DNA of 38,926 nucleotides from Rhodanobacter sp. (GTDB taxonomy: Bacteria; Pseudomonadota; Gammaproteobacteria; Xanthomonadales; Rhodanobacteraceae). The notes below the pieces were generated by a model. That model was not told where the DNA came from. It saw nothing but the letters and a program-made list of their open reading frames with translations, and did not search any database. Below are positions 17,526 through 27,029 of the stretch, in pieces (position 1 is the stretch's first letter; every line of letters starts with the position of its first letter). Made by a program: the position numbers and the translations under genes. The stretch is taken from NCBI GenBank assembly GCA_004322005.1, contig SCRF01000053.1, forward strand, positions 1 to 38,926. Direction: 5' to 3'.

Positions 17526-17960
17526 ATGCGCTGGTTGCTGCCCCTGCTTGCCCTGGTTGTCCTCGCCGCCTGCACCGCCACCCCGCCGGCGCATGCCAGT
17601 GGGCAGGTGGACAAGCTCGGCGTGATCGACCGGCAGGTCGGCACCGGCGTCGAAGCGCAGCCCGGCATGAAGGTGACCGTGCAATACACCGGCTGGCTGT
17701 ACGACGAGAACGCCAGCGGCAAGCGCGGCGCCAAGTTCGACAGCTCGCGCGATCACGGCCAGCCGTTTTCCTTCGTGCTGGGCGCGGGCAGTGTGATCGC
17801 CGGCTGGGACCAGGGTGTGGCCGGCATGCGCGTGGGCGGCAGACGCACCCTGCTGATTCCTGCCGCGCTAGGTTATGGCGCGGATGGCGCCGGCGACGAC
17901 ATCCCGCCGAATGCCTCGCTGGTGTTCGACGTGGAGTTGCTGAAAGTCGGCGCCCGCTGA
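17526..17960 (+). CDS. FKBP-type peptidyl-prolyl isomerase lipoprotein
   Basis: 144-residue precursor. The start at 17526 has ccggagtcatccc as ribosome-binding site and gives a lipoprotein signal peptide (MRWLLPLLALVVLAACTAT) with the lipobox LAAC at 16-19, so the mature protein is probably membrane anchored and periplasmic. One FKBP domain follows (about 40-144) with the family residues VTVQYTGWLYD, FDSSRD, FSFVLGAGSVIAGWDQGVAGM, GYGADG and IPPNASLVFDVELL; the aromatic and aspartate residues of the binding pocket (Y, F, D, W) are all present. It should catalyse proline isomerisation during folding of exported proteins. It lies downstream of yaeQ. A REP begins two bases after the stop. Confidence 0.92.
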   Translation: MRWLLPLLALVVLAACTATPPAHASGQVDKLGVIDRQVGTGVEAQPGMKVTVQYTGWLYDENASGKRGAKFDSSRDHGQPFSFVLGAGSVIAGWDQGVAGMRVGGRRTLLIPAALGYGADGAGDDIPPNASLVFDVELLKVGAR

Positions 17961-17962
17961 CG

Positions 17963-18058
17963 TGAGCGGCTTCAGTAGCGATGCTCCTGGCTTGGTTGGA
18001 GGAAATGCATCGCGGCTGAAGCCGCTCCTGCAGTCGCTCCGAATCGGGGTTGTTCGCG
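17963..18058. repeat. REP pair, GCGGC/GCCGC version, plus flank motif
   Basis: Arms gagcggcttcagtagcgatgctcc and gcatcgcggctgaagccgctcctgc form a head-to-head pair at 17963-18032. The flank motif aatcggggttgttcgcgg follows at 18042-18058. The pair starts immediately after the FKBP stop codon and ends about 45 bp before the rsmC start. Confidence 0.8.
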
Positions 18059-18102
18059 GTGCCCTACAATGCCGCCACCGTTTCGCCGCTGATAGAGATG
18101 AC

Positions 18103-19173
18103 GTGACTGCTGCCGGCTTTTTCGCGGCCGCGCCGGATACGGCGCTGGCTGCCCTGTTCGTTCCCTTTGAAGCGTCGCAGTTGCGTCTGCCGGCGGATGG
18201 GCGCGTGCTGTTCCTGCGCGCGCGTGCCGGCGTGCGTCTGCGCGAGATGGCGCAGCCCGGCTGGTTGTGCCAGCAGGGGTTCCTGCCATTCGCCGACGAG
18301 CTGGGCCGCAACGGCCTGCGCGTGGGCGAGCCGGCCGCCGATGAGACATTTCCGCTGGTGCTGCTGCTGCCGCCGCGGCAGCGCGACGAGGCGCGCGCGT
18401 TGTTTACCCGCGCGCTGGGCCATCTGAGGCCGGGCGGCACGCTGCTGGCGAGCATGCCCAATGCCGAGGGCGCGAAGTCGGGCGAGGCCGATCTGGCGAA
18501 ACTGGCCGGCGCCGTGCAGCATCTGTCCAAGCACAAGTGCCGGGTGTTCTGGAGTACGCCGCAGGCGGCCGACATCGACCGGGCATTGCTGGCCCAGTGG
18601 CTGGCGCTGGATGCGCCGCGCGAGATCATGCCCGGCTACGTCAGCCGTCCGGGCCTGTTCGCCTGGAATCGCATCGACTGCGCCTCGGCGCTGCTGGCCG
18701 CGCACTTGCCGACCGACCTGCGCGGGCGCGTGGCCGATCTGGGCGCAGGTGTCGGCTATCTCGCCAGCCAGGTCGTCGCGCGCTGTCCGCAGGTCGGCGC
18801 GATCGACCTGTACGAGGCCGAGGCGCGCGCGCTGGAGCCGGCGCGGATCAATCTGCAAAACGCCGTACGCGCGTGCGGCCGCGACGTGGCGGCGGCGGTG
18901 CACTGGCACGACGTCACCCGCGGATTGCCGCAGCGTTACGGCGCCATCGTCAGCAACCCGCCGTTCCATCAGGGCCGCGCCGACCTGCCGGAACTGGGCC
19001 GCGCCTTCATCGCCAGTGCCGCCGATGCGTTGCTTCCGGAAGGCCGTCTCTTCATCGTGGCGAACCGGCACCTGCCGTATGAGGCGATACTCGCCGCGCG
19101 CTTTCGCGAAGTGCGCCTGTTGGCGACGCAGGACGGATTCAAGGTGATCGAAGCGGTCGGAGTGCGTGCATGA
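18103..19173 (+). CDS. rsmC: 16S rRNA guanine-N2 methyltransferase RsmC-like
   Basis: 356-residue SAM-dependent methyltransferase. As in RsmC, there are two related domains: a degenerate N-terminal one (about 1-165, without a full SAM motif) and an active C-terminal one with DLGAGVGYL (212-220) and the catalytic NPPF at 285-288. RsmC methylates G1207 of 16S rRNA. The start is set at GTG 18103, because the region upstream is REP and flank-motif sequence; gatagagatgac just before it is a modest ribosome-binding site. The gene ends 13 bases before the rsuA ATG, so the two form a small rRNA-modification operon. RsmD or RlmG could share parts of this pattern, but the two-domain length favours RsmC. 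Confidence 0.85.
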   Translation: MTAAGFFAAAPDTALAALFVPFEASQLRLPADGRVLFLRARAGVRLREMAQPGWLCQQGFLPFADELGRNGLRVGEPAADETFPLVLLLPPRQRDEARALFTRALGHLRPGGTLLASMPNAEGAKSGEADLAKLAGAVQHLSKHKCRVFWSTPQAADIDRALLAQWLALDAPREIMPGYVSRPGLFAWNRIDCASALLAAHLPTDLRGRVADLGAGVGYLASQVVARCPQVGAIDLYEAEARALEPARINLQNAVRACGRDVAAAVHWHDVTRGLPQRYGAIVSNPPFHQGRADLPELGRAFIASAADALLPEGRLFIVANRHLPYEAILAARFREVRLLATQDGFKVIEAVGVRA

Positions 19174-19186
19174 AACGGGTCAAGCC

Positions 19187-19888
19187 ATGAAACTGGTCAA
19201 ATTGATTGCCAACCTGGGCTACGGCAGCCGCAAGGACGTGACGCAGATGTTTCGCGCCGGCCGCATCACCGATACCGACGGCGAGGTGCTGTACGCCGAC
19301 GACGTGGTGCCCCACGAAACCATCCGCGTCGACGACGAGCCGCTGGATCCACCGCCCGGGCTGGTATTGATGATGCACAAGCCGCTCGGCGTCACCTGCT
19401 CGCGCAAGGATCCGGGACGCGTGGTGTACGACCTGCTGCCGCCGCGCTACAGCGTGCGCACGCCGGCGTTGTCCAGCGTGGGGCGGCTCGACCGCGACAC
19501 GTCCGGCCTGCTGCTGTTCACCGACGATGGCGCGCTGCTGCACCGGATCATCTCGCCCAGGGCGCAGGTGGCCAAGGTGTACGAAGCCACCCTGGCGCAG
19601 GACCTGGGCGGCGACGAAGGCGAGCTGTTCGCCAGCGGCACGCTGCTGCTGGAATCGGAAAACGAACCGCTGGCGCCGGCATGGCTCGACGTGCTGGGTC
19701 CAAGGCATGCCCGGCTCACCGTGACCGAGGGTCGTTATCACCAGGTACGGCGCATGTTCGCCGCTGCCGGCAATCACGTCGAGACGCTGCAACGGATCGC
19801 AGTCGGTGGCCTCACCCTGGGCGGGTTGCCGCCGGGCGAATGGCGCACGCTCGATGCCGAGGAGGTTGCCTCGATTTTCGCCGCGTAG
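19187..19888 (+). CDS. rsuA: 16S rRNA pseudouridine synthase RsuA
   Basis: 233 residues, close to the usual RsuA length. An S4 domain occupies about 1-60 (MKLVKLIANLGYGSRKDV) and the catalytic domain contains the intact motif GRLDRDTSGLLL (99-110) with catalytic Asp102, followed by VAKVYEATL and GRYHQVRRMF. RsuA converts U516 of 16S rRNA to pseudouridine. The ATG at 19187 lies 13 bases after the rsmC stop; an upstream in-frame GTG (19166) overlapping rsmC is less likely because it adds seven non-conserved residues. Other S4-type synthases such as RluB, RluE or RluF remain possible, but length and N-terminus fit RsuA best. It provides the internal contrast for the Asp-less homologue at 9153. 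Confidence 0.88.
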   Translation: MKLVKLIANLGYGSRKDVTQMFRAGRITDTDGEVLYADDVVPHETIRVDDEPLDPPPGLVLMMHKPLGVTCSRKDPGRVVYDLLPPRYSVRTPALSSVGRLDRDTSGLLLFTDDGALLHRIISPRAQVAKVYEATLAQDLGGDEGELFASGTLLLESENEPLAPAWLDVLGPRHARLTVTEGRYHQVRRMFAAAGNHVETLQRIAVGGLTLGGLPPGEWRTLDAEEVASIFAA

Positions 19889-19911
19889 GGCGGGCACTGC
19901 AGCCGGGACAT

Positions 19912-20031
19912 CCTCGGAGCGCACCCTGTGGGCGAATGCTCTTGGGGCCGACTGTAGGAGCCCACCCTGTGGGCGAATGCTCTTTGTCAGGGGTCAAGCA
20001 AAAGCATTCGCGCACAGGGTGCGCTCCTACA
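19912..20031. repeat. Triple REP with two stem versions
   Basis: Three arms in a row: ggagcgcaccctgtgggcgaatgctc (mixed stem), tgtaggagcccaccctgtggg followed by cgaatgctc (GCCCAC version), and the inverted gcattcgcgcacagggtgcgctcctaca (GTGCGC version). The first arm pairs GCGCAC with GTGGGC, so it looks like a hybrid of two versions. The rightmost arm supplies the stop codon of the YkgJ-like gene. Confidence 0.8.
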
Positions 20032-20389
20032 GCATGTGCACAGCGGTGGGAATCGCCCCGCCGAACCACTTCAGTCGCTCGTCGCGGCAGCTCGGGCTGC
20101 CCATTGCGTACTTGCGGCAGATCGTGGGGCGGTCTTCGTAGATGCTGCAGCGCGAGGTGTTCGGATCGACCGCGACACACCAGCCGTCCTCGCCCTTGGC
20201 CAGGGTTTCCATGCCGCGTTCATCGCGATGGATCAGCCATTCCGGCATGTGGTCCTCCGGCATCAGCACCACGGTAAGGCGGCAGCAGACCGCTTCGCAG
20301 GTCGTGCACTGCACGCTCGGGTCGACGCTTTCCGCGTACGGATCAGGTAGATTGTTCACCCCCCAGCATGACAGCATTGGCCGGCGCAT
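20027..20389 (-). CDS. YkgJ family cysteine cluster protein
   Basis: 120-residue protein with the zinc- or iron-sulfur-binding cysteine pattern of the YkgJ/UPF0153 family: CTTCEAVCC at 28-36, then Cys71, Cys81 (RCSIYEDRPTICRKY) and Cys91, with one more at 101. The motif IYEDRPxxCR is the best landmark. Function is unknown; the cysteines probably bind a metal cluster. The start is uncertain: ATG at 20389 or at 20377, or GTG a few codons later, none with a good ribosome-binding site. The last residues (HML) and the TAG stop come from a REP arm, so the native C-terminus may have been replaced. It is divergent from selO, 84 bp away. Confidence 0.83.
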   Translation of the reverse strand: MRRPMLSCWGVNNLPDPYAESVDPSVQCTTCEAVCCRLTVVLMPEDHMPEWLIHRDERGMETLAKGEDGWCVAVDPNTSRCSIYEDRPTICRKYAMGSPSCRDERLKWFGGAIPTAVHML

Positions 20390-20473
20390 ACCTGAACCGG
20401 CCGACGGGCTCTTGCATGATGCGGCTCACGCCCGGATATAGGGTTCAGCTTCGTCAATCACGTCTTGCCGCCC

Positions 20474-22033
<1,560 letters not shown>

Positions 22034-22044
22034 GCCGCCAACGA

Positions 22045-22071
22045 ACAGGGGCCGGCATGGCCGGCCCCTGT
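22045..22071. terminator. Strong hairpin between selO and tRNA-Arg
   Basis: A perfect 12-bp stem (acaggggccggc / gccggcccctgt) with a 3-nt loop, located 12 bp after the selO stop and 11 bp after the tRNA-Arg 3' end on the other strand. It has only a loose T-rich tail in either direction, so termination for both units is likely but not certain. Confidence 0.6.
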
Positions 22072-22081
22072 GTCCGTTCGA

Positions 22082-22158
22082 TGGTGCCCTCGAGACGATT
22101 CGAACGTCCGACCTGTCCCTTAGGAGGGGACCGCTCTATCCAACTGAGCTACGAGGGC
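22082..22158 (-). tRNA. tRNA-Arg (anticodon CCT)
   Basis: On the minus strand it folds into a full cloverleaf: acceptor GCCCTCG/CGAGGGC, D arm GCTC...GAGC, anticodon stem GTCCC/GGGAC with loop CTCCTAA (anticodon CCT, reading AGG), T loop TTCGAAT, and an encoded CCA end. AGG is a rare codon in such a GC-rich genome. Length is 77 nt including CCA. Confidence 0.96.
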
Positions 22159-22211
22159 AGCGCCGGGATTTTCGCATGGATCGCACGACGGCGCTCCCTT
22201 CTGAAATAAAA

Positions 22212-22340
22212 CCGTGCGTGCAGCGCACGCCATCCCCTCCTCCCCTTGGGGGAGGATTGAGGAGGGGAGGTCAAGTTGCCGCCACGCCCCCAAGAGCGCC
22301 CCCACCCCAACCCTCCCCCGCAAGCAGGGGAGGGAGTCAA
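22212..22340. repeat. GC-rich double-hairpin repeat upstream of the ALDH gene
   Basis: Three hairpins in a row: cgtgcg-tgcag-cgcacg (22213-22229), cccctcctc...gaggagggg with an inner ctccccttgggggag (22234-22267), and ccctccccc-gcaag-caggggaggg near 22311-22334. Sequences of this kind recur in Xanthomonadales intergenic regions to my recollection; this window has only one copy. It fills most of the gap between tRNA-Arg and the dehydrogenase gene. Confidence 0.6.
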
Positions 22341-22419
22341 TCCCGCCGCCCTGCTAGAATGAACGATTTCCGGATTCCATTCACGGCACCTGCGGGCGCC
22401 GCAAGTTCAGGAGTGAGCC

Positions 22420-23955
22420 ATGTCGCACGCAATCCTCAAGTCGCTCGGTCTCGGCAACGAGCTGTCCGGCACCTATCTGGGCCAGGGCGAGTGGTCCAAG
22501 ACCACCGATGCCGGTGCACTGCAGCCGGTGAACCCGGCGACCGGTGAAGTGATCGCCACGGTGCATGCGTCCAGCGCGGCCGACTACGAAACCATCGTCA
22601 AGCGTGCGCAGGAAGCATTCAAGATCTGGCGCGCCACGCCAGCGCCGCTGCGCGGCGAGGCGGTGCGGCGGTGCGGCGAGGCGCTGCGCAGGCACAAGGA
22701 TGCGCTCGGCTCGCTGGTGTCGCTGGAGATGGGCAAGATCAAGCCCGAGGGCGACGGCGAAGTGCAGGAGATGATCGACATCGCCGATTTCGCGGTGGGC
22801 CAGAGCCGCATGCTCTACGGCTACACCATGCATTCGGAGCGCCCCGGCCACCGCATGTACGAGCAGTACCACCCGCTGGGCGTCGTCGGCATCATCAGCG
22901 CGTTCAATTTCCCGGTCGCGGTGTGGGCCTGGAACGCGATGCTGGCCGCCGTGTGTGGCGACATCTGCATCTGGAAGCCGTCGCCGAAGACGCCGCTGAC
23001 CGCGATCGCCACCATGAGGATCTGCAACGAGGCGCTGAAGGACGGCGGCTACCCGGACCTGTTCTTCCTGTTCAACGACGCCGGCAGCGAGCTGGCGCAG
23101 GGCTTCGTCGACGACAGGCGCGTGGCGCTGATCAGCTTCACCGGTTCGACCAAGGTCGGGCGCATGGTCGGCGAACGCGTGGCCCGGCGCCTGGGCCGCT
23201 CGCTGCTGGAGCTGGGCGGCAACAACGCGATCATCCTGGACGAGTCGGCCGACCTGAAGCTGGCGATTCCCGGCATTGTGTTCGGCTCGGTCGGCACCGC
23301 TGGCCAGCGCTGCACCTCCACCCGCCGGCTGTTCGTGCACGAGTCGATCCACGACAACGTGCTGGCGACGCTGGTCAAGGCTTACGGTCAGCTCGAGGGC
23401 AAGATCGGCGATCCGACCCTGCCCACCACGCTGATGGGGCCGCTCAACAGCGCCGAAGCCGTGCAGGGTTATCTTGCCGCGATCGAGAAGGCCAGGGCGG
23501 CCGGCGGCAAGGTCGCCACCGGCGGCAGGGCGCTGACGGATCGCAAAGGGCACTACGTGCTGCCGACCATCGTCACTGACCTGAAGAACTCCGACGAGGT
23601 GGTGCAAACCGAAACCTTTGCGCCGATCCTCTACGTGATGAAGTTCAGCACCCTGGACGAGGCGATCGAACTGCAGAACGACGTGCCGCAGGGCCTGTCC
23701 TCGGCAATCTTCACGCAGAACCTGAAGTCGGCCGAGAAATATCTGTCGGCAGCCGGTTCGGATTGCGGCATCGCCAACGTCAACATCGGCACCTCCGGCG
23801 CGGAGATCGGCGGCGCGTTCGGCGGCGAGAAGGAGACCGGCGGTGGTCGCGAGTCCGGTTCGGACGCATGGAAGGTCTACATGCGCCGCCAGACCAACAC
23901 CATCAACTACTCCGATTCGCTGCCGCTGGCCCAGGGCATCAGGTTCGACCTGTAA
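22420..23955 (+). CDS. Aldehyde dehydrogenase, ALDH7 family (aminoadipate semialdehyde type)
   Basis: 511-residue NAD-dependent aldehyde dehydrogenase. The catalytic residues are Asn163 (FNFP), Glu264 (LELGG) and Cys298 (GQRCTSTRR); the [27 protein letters not shown] tail region (about 466-492) is typical of antiquitin/ALDH7. Members oxidise alpha-aminoadipate semialdehyde/piperideine-6-carboxylate in lysine breakdown (AmaB in Pseudomonas, PaaZ-unrelated). I infer this reaction from the family; the nearby genes do not form a lysine pathway. The ATG at 22420 is preceded by aggagtgagcc, a strong ribosome-binding site. A perfect 12-bp hairpin lies just downstream. Betaine-aldehyde dehydrogenase-like activity is an alternative but less likely given the C-terminal motif. 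Confidence 0.9.
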   Translation: MSHAILKSLGLGNELSGTYLGQGEWSKTTDAGALQPVNPATGEVIATVHASSAADYETIVKRAQEAFKIWRATPAPLRGEAVRRCGEALRRHKDALGSLVSLEMGKIKPEGDGEVQEMIDIADFAVGQSRMLYGYTMHSERPGHRMYEQYHPLGVVGIISAFNFPVAVWAWNAMLAAVCGDICIWKPSPKTPLTAIATMRICNEALKDGGYPDLFFLFNDAGSELAQGFVDDRRVALISFTGSTKVGRMVGERVARRLGRSLLELGGNNAIILDESADLKLAIPGIVFGSVGTAGQRCTSTRRLFVHESIHDNVLATLVKAYGQLEGKIGDPTLPTTLMGPLNSAEAVQGYLAAIEKARAAGGKVATGGRALTDRKGHYVLPTIVTDLKNSDEVVQTETFAPILYVMKFSTLDEAIELQNDVPQGLSSAIFTQNLKSAEKYLSAAGSDCGIANVNIGTSGAEIGGAFGGEKETGGGRESGSDAWKVYMRRQTNTINYSDSLPLAQGIRFDL

Positions 23956-23967
23956 AGTGATGCAAGC

Positions 23968-23997
23968 CGGTGAGGGACGACCCACCGTCCCTCACCG
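23968..23997 (+). terminator. Perfect hairpin after the ALDH gene
   Basis: A 12-bp perfect stem (cggtgagggacg / cgtccctcaccg) with a 6-nt loop, 12 bp after the stop codon. No T-run follows, so it may be a transcript-end stabiliser or factor-dependent terminator, not a classic intrinsic one. Confidence 0.5.
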
Positions 23998-24060
23998 TAT
24001 GATGTACGACGGCGCCGAACCAGTTCGACATGTTCCACTTCGACATGAGTGAGCGATCCG

Positions 24061-24363
24061 ATGAGCGAGCAACCGTCTTCCCGATCCGCTCCCGCCACCA
24101 GTTCGCTGGCGGTGGTGAGCCTGGTGTTCGGCATCCTTGCCTGGTGCGCGCTGCCGTTCGTCGGCGCGATCGTGGCGATCATCTGCGGCCATCTGGCGCG
24201 CAGCGAGATTCGCCACGCACACGTCGACAACCGGCTGGAAGGCGACGGCATGGCGGTAGCCGGCCTGCTGCTCGGTTACGCACAGCTGGTGCTGTGGGTG
24301 CTGCTGGTATTCGTGGTCATCGCGGCGATGGCTTTCGGCGTGGCGTTTTCGCACTGGCACTGA
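24061..24363 (+). CDS. DUF4190-like small membrane protein
   Basis: 100-residue protein with a short polar N-terminus (about 1-13) and two hydrophobic helices (about 14-45 and 63-96) separated by a charged loop HLARSEIRHAHVDNRLEGDGMAVAG (about 44-68). The order 'SLxxGIL...CGHLA..EI....GxGMAxAGLxLGY' is typical of DUF4190 membrane proteins, whose function is unknown. The start codon lies in a small direct repeat (atgagtgagcgatccg then atgagcgagc), so an out-of-frame upstream ATG sits 16 bases before it. It ends 10 bases before the SDR gene, suggesting a short operon of DUF4190 protein, SDR and methyltransferase. Confidence 0.82.
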   Translation: MSEQPSSRSAPATSSLAVVSLVFGILAWCALPFVGAIVAIICGHLARSEIRHAHVDNRLEGDGMAVAGLLLGYAQLVLWVLLVFVVIAAMAFGVAFSHWH

Positions 24364-24373
24364 GGCACGGTCG

Positions 24374-25150
24374 ATGATCAGCAGGCAACCAGCCATCCCC
24401 TTCGATTTTCATGGCTATCGCGTGCTGGTGGCCGGCGCCAGCCGCGGCATCGGCCGCAGCATCGCGCTGGCCTTCGCGCAAGCCGGTGCCGCCGTGTCGA
24501 TCTGTGCGCGCGGCAAGCCGGCGCTGGAGGAAACCCGCCGCGAGTTAGCCGCATTCGGCGCGCTCGCCCACGCGCAATCCTGCGATCTGGCCGATGCCGC
24601 CGCGATCGAAAGCTATGTCGCCAGTGCCGCTGGGGCGCTGGGCGGCATCGATGTGCTGGTCAACAACGCTACCGGCTACGGTTTCATCGACGACGAGGAC
24701 GGCTGGGCCGCCGGCATCAACGTGGACCTGCTCGCCGCCGTGCGCGCCTCGCGCTCGGCGTTGCCGCATCTGCGGGCATCGACACGGCCATGCATCCTGC
24801 ACACCGCATCGATCGCCGCGTTGCGCCCGCGCACCAGCGGTGCGCCGTATGCGGCGGTGAAGGCCGCACTGGTCCAGTACACCACCTCGCAGGCGCTGGC
24901 GCTGGCGCCCGAGCGCATCCGCGTCAACGCCATCGCGCCCGGTTCGATCGCGTTTGCCGGCGGCGTATGGGACCGCTGCGAGCAGGAGGACCCGGCGCGC
25001 CATGCCGCCGTGCTGGCGAAGATCCCGTTCGGCCGCTTCGGCACGCCCGAGGAAATCGCCCACGCCGCGCTGTTCCTCGCCTCGCCGTGGGCGGGCTGGA
25101 TCACCGGGCATACCCTGGTGGTCGACGGCGGCCAGATACTCAATGGCTGA
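24374..25150 (+). CDS. SDR family NAD(P)-dependent oxidoreductase
   Basis: 258-residue classical short-chain dehydrogenase. The cofactor motif GASRGIG (21-27), the NNAT motif (97-100) and the catalytic Ser146, Tyr159 and Lys163 (SGAPYAAVK) are all present. The C-terminal part RIRVNAIAPGSIAF and LFLASPWAGWITGHTLVVDGG (about 180-255) are typical of FabG-like and 3-oxoacyl reductase-like members. The substrate cannot be read. The ATG at 24374 follows the DUF4190 gene by 10 bases, and the methyltransferase ATG (25143) overlaps this gene's end by eight bases, so the three genes are probably co-transcribed and the last two translationally coupled. Confidence 0.9.
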   Translation: MISRQPAIPFDFHGYRVLVAGASRGIGRSIALAFAQAGAAVSICARGKPALEETRRELAAFGALAHAQSCDLADAAAIESYVASAAGALGGIDVLVNNATGYGFIDDEDGWAAGINVDLLAAVRASRSALPHLRASTRPCILHTASIAALRPRTSGAPYAAVKAALVQYTTSQALALAPERIRVNAIAPGSIAFAGGVWDRCEQEDPARHAAVLAKIPFGRFGTPEEIAHAALFLASPWAGWITGHTLVVDGGQILNG

Positions 25151-25937
25151 GCCCGGCGAACCCGAACGCATGAGCGAGTTGCGACCCACCGCGCGCTTCG
25201 GCGATCGCGTCGATGACTACGTGCGTTACCGGCCGGATTATCCGGTGGCCCTGCTGGACTGGCTGCAGCGCGAACTCGGCGTCGATGCCGGCTGGGAAGT
25301 GGCCGACATCGGCGCCGGCACCGGCATCTCGTCCCGGTTGTTTCTCGATGCCGGTTATCGCGTGACGGCGGTCGAGCCGAACGCGCCGATGCGTGCGGCC
25401 GCGCAGCGGTGGCTGCAGGGGTTCGAGCGTTTCCGCGCGGTCGATGGCCGTGCCGACGCGAGCGGACTCGATGACGCCAGCGTCGATCTGGTGACCGTGG
25501 CGCAGGCGTTCCACTGGTTCGACGAGGAGGCGGCCCGGCGCGAGTTTGCGCGCATCCTGCGGCGCGGCGGACTGGTGGCGATCTGGTGGAATTCGCGCCG
25601 GCTGACCGGCACGCGTTTTCTGGAAGGCTACGAAGCGCTGCTGCGGGCTTTCGGCACCGACTACGCCAGCGTGGCCGCGCGCTATGCCGACGATGCACGG
25701 ATGCGCGACTGGTTCGGCGCGGGCTGGCGCGGCAGCGCCCGCTTCGAGCACAGTCAGCGGTTGGACTTCGCGACGCTGCGCGGGCGGTTGCTGTCCTCGT
25801 CGTACGCGCCGCCCGCGGGCCATCCGCGACACGCGGCGATGCTGCAGGCGCTGCGTGAATTGTTCGACAGCTGCGCCGTGCACGGCGCGGTAAGCTTCGA
25901 TTACGACACCCGCATCTTCGCGGGCCACACGGCCTGA
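25143..25937 (+). CDS. Class I SAM-dependent methyltransferase
   Basis: 264-residue methyltransferase (methyltransferase-11/UbiE-like, similar to trans-aconitate or SmtA-like small-molecule methyltransferases). The SAM motif I is [14 protein letters not shown] (about 53-66), motif II VTAVEPN (74-80) and a post-motif [25 protein letters not shown] (about 118-142). The QAFHWFD segment is common in this subgroup. The substrate is unknown. The start is ATG 25143, overlapping the SDR stop by eight bases; ATG 25170 ([10 protein letters not shown]) is a good alternative because conserved sequence begins there, and no ribosome-binding site decides. The pyrD ATG follows two bases after the stop (tgaccATG), so pyrD and murB may be part of the same transcript. 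Confidence 0.85.
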   Translation: MAEPGEPERMSELRPTARFGDRVDDYVRYRPDYPVALLDWLQRELGVDAGWEVADIGAGTGISSRLFLDAGYRVTAVEPNAPMRAAAQRWLQGFERFRAVDGRADASGLDDASVDLVTVAQAFHWFDEEAARREFARILRRGGLVAIWWNSRRLTGTRFLEGYEALLRAFGTDYASVAARYADDARMRDWFGAGWRGSARFEHSQRLDFATLRGRLLSSSYAPPAGHPRHAAMLQALRELFDSCAVHGAVSFDYDTRIFAGHTA

Positions 25938-25939
25938 CC

Positions 25940-26977
25940 ATGTACGACATCCTGCGTCCGCTGCTGTTCAAGCTCGATCCAGAAACTGCGCACAGCCTCA
26001 CCCTGTACGGGCTGGGCGTGGCCCAGCGCAGTGGCTTTGCCCATCTCATCGCGAAGTCGCCGGCGGATCTGCCGTCCACCGTATTCGGCATCACGTTTCC
26101 CAATCCGGTGGGGCTGGCCGCCGGGCTGGACAAGAACGCCGAGCATCTGGCCGCGCTTGACGCGCTGGGTTTCGGCTTCATCGAGGTCGGCACGGTCACG
26201 CCCTTGCCGCAGCCGGGCAACGACAAGCCGCGGATGTTCCGGCTGCCGCAGCACGAGGCGATCATCAACCGGCTCGGCTTCAACAACGGCGGCGTCGATG
26301 CGCTGGTGCGCAACGTGCGGCAGTCCGGCTATCACGGCGTGCTCGGCATCAACATCGGCAAGAACAGGGACACGCCGAACGAGAAGGCGGTCAACGACTA
26401 CCTGACCTGCCTGCACAAGGTGTACGAGCACGCCAGCTACATCGCCGTGAACATCTCCTCGCCGAACACCCAGGGCCTGCGCGAGCTGCAGCAGGAAGCC
26501 ACGCTGCGCCGCTTCATCTCGGTTCTGCGCGAGGCGCAGGAGCGGCTCGGCTCGCAGCACGGCTTGCGCAAGCCGATGCTGCTGAAGATCGCGCCGGACC
26601 TGACCGAAGCCGAGCTCGATGCGATCGCCGATGTCCTGCTGTGCACCGGCATCGATGGCGTGATCTGCGGCAACACCACCATCGACCATGCCGCGGTAGC
26701 CGGCGACCCGCAGGGCGGCGAGGCCGGCGGGTTGTCCGGCAAGCCGCTGTTCGCCCGCTCCACGGCGGTGCTGGCCGGCATGCGCAAGCGGCTGCAGGGA
26801 CGTATTCCGCTGATCGGCGTGGGCGGCATCCTCGACGGCAGCGATGCGGCCGAGAAGATCGACGCCGGCGCCTCGCTGGTGCAGATCTATTCGGGGCTGA
26901 TCTACCGCGGGCCGCAGCTGATCGGCGAATGCGTCAACGAGATCCGCCGCCAGCGCGAGGCTACCCATGCCGCCTGA
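25940..26977 (+). CDS. pyrD: Dihydroorotate dehydrogenase (quinone), class 2
   Basis: 345-residue flavoenzyme of pyrimidine biosynthesis that oxidises dihydroorotate to orotate with quinone as acceptor at the inner membrane. The N-terminal amphipathic region [22 protein letters not shown] (about 1-22 region) is the class 2 membrane-association segment. The FMN-binding and catalytic parts are [12 protein letters not shown] (55-66), FNNGGVD (114-120), [11 protein letters not shown] (171-181) with catalytic Ser174, and IGVGGI near 292-297. The start at 25940 follows the methyltransferase stop by two bases. The end overlaps the first possible murB ATG by 11 bases. Confidence 0.97.
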   Translation: MYDILRPLLFKLDPETAHSLTLYGLGVAQRSGFAHLIAKSPADLPSTVFGITFPNPVGLAAGLDKNAEHLAALDALGFGFIEVGTVTPLPQPGNDKPRMFRLPQHEAIINRLGFNNGGVDALVRNVRQSGYHGVLGINIGKNRDTPNEKAVNDYLTCLHKVYEHASYIAVNISSPNTQGLRELQQEATLRRFISVLREAQERLGSQHGLRKPMLLKIAPDLTEAELDAIADVLLCTGIDGVICGNTTIDHAAVAGDPQGGEAGGLSGKPLFARSTAVLAGMRKRLQGRIPLIGVGGILDGSDAAEKIDAGASLVQIYSGLIYRGPQLIGECVNEIRRQREATHAA

Positions 26978-27029
26978 ACGTATCGACATGCCGGCGCAGC
27001 GGATCGACATGCCAGCGGAGCGGATCGAC
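26967..27029 (+). repeat. Three 21-nt direct repeats, each beginning with ATG
   Basis: Units at 26967-26987, 26988-27008 and 27009-27029 each encode M-P-(P/A)-(E/Q)-R-I-D, followed by a fourth ATG at 27030. The units match at most positions, with changes mainly in the middle codons. Because the unit is seven codons, every ATG stays in frame with murB, giving four candidate starts 21 nt apart. Confidence 0.9.

Noticed and set aside
17962-18102. Longer rsmC start at 17962
   Set aside because: The 47 extra codons are REP and flank-motif sequence; RsmC similarity starts near the GTG at 18103.
24030-24377. Open frame of 115 codons starting at an ATG just upstream of the DUF4190-like gene
   Set aside because: It is out of frame with the membrane protein, rich in arginine, and has no recognisable domain. 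The overlapping frame has clear transmembrane helices.
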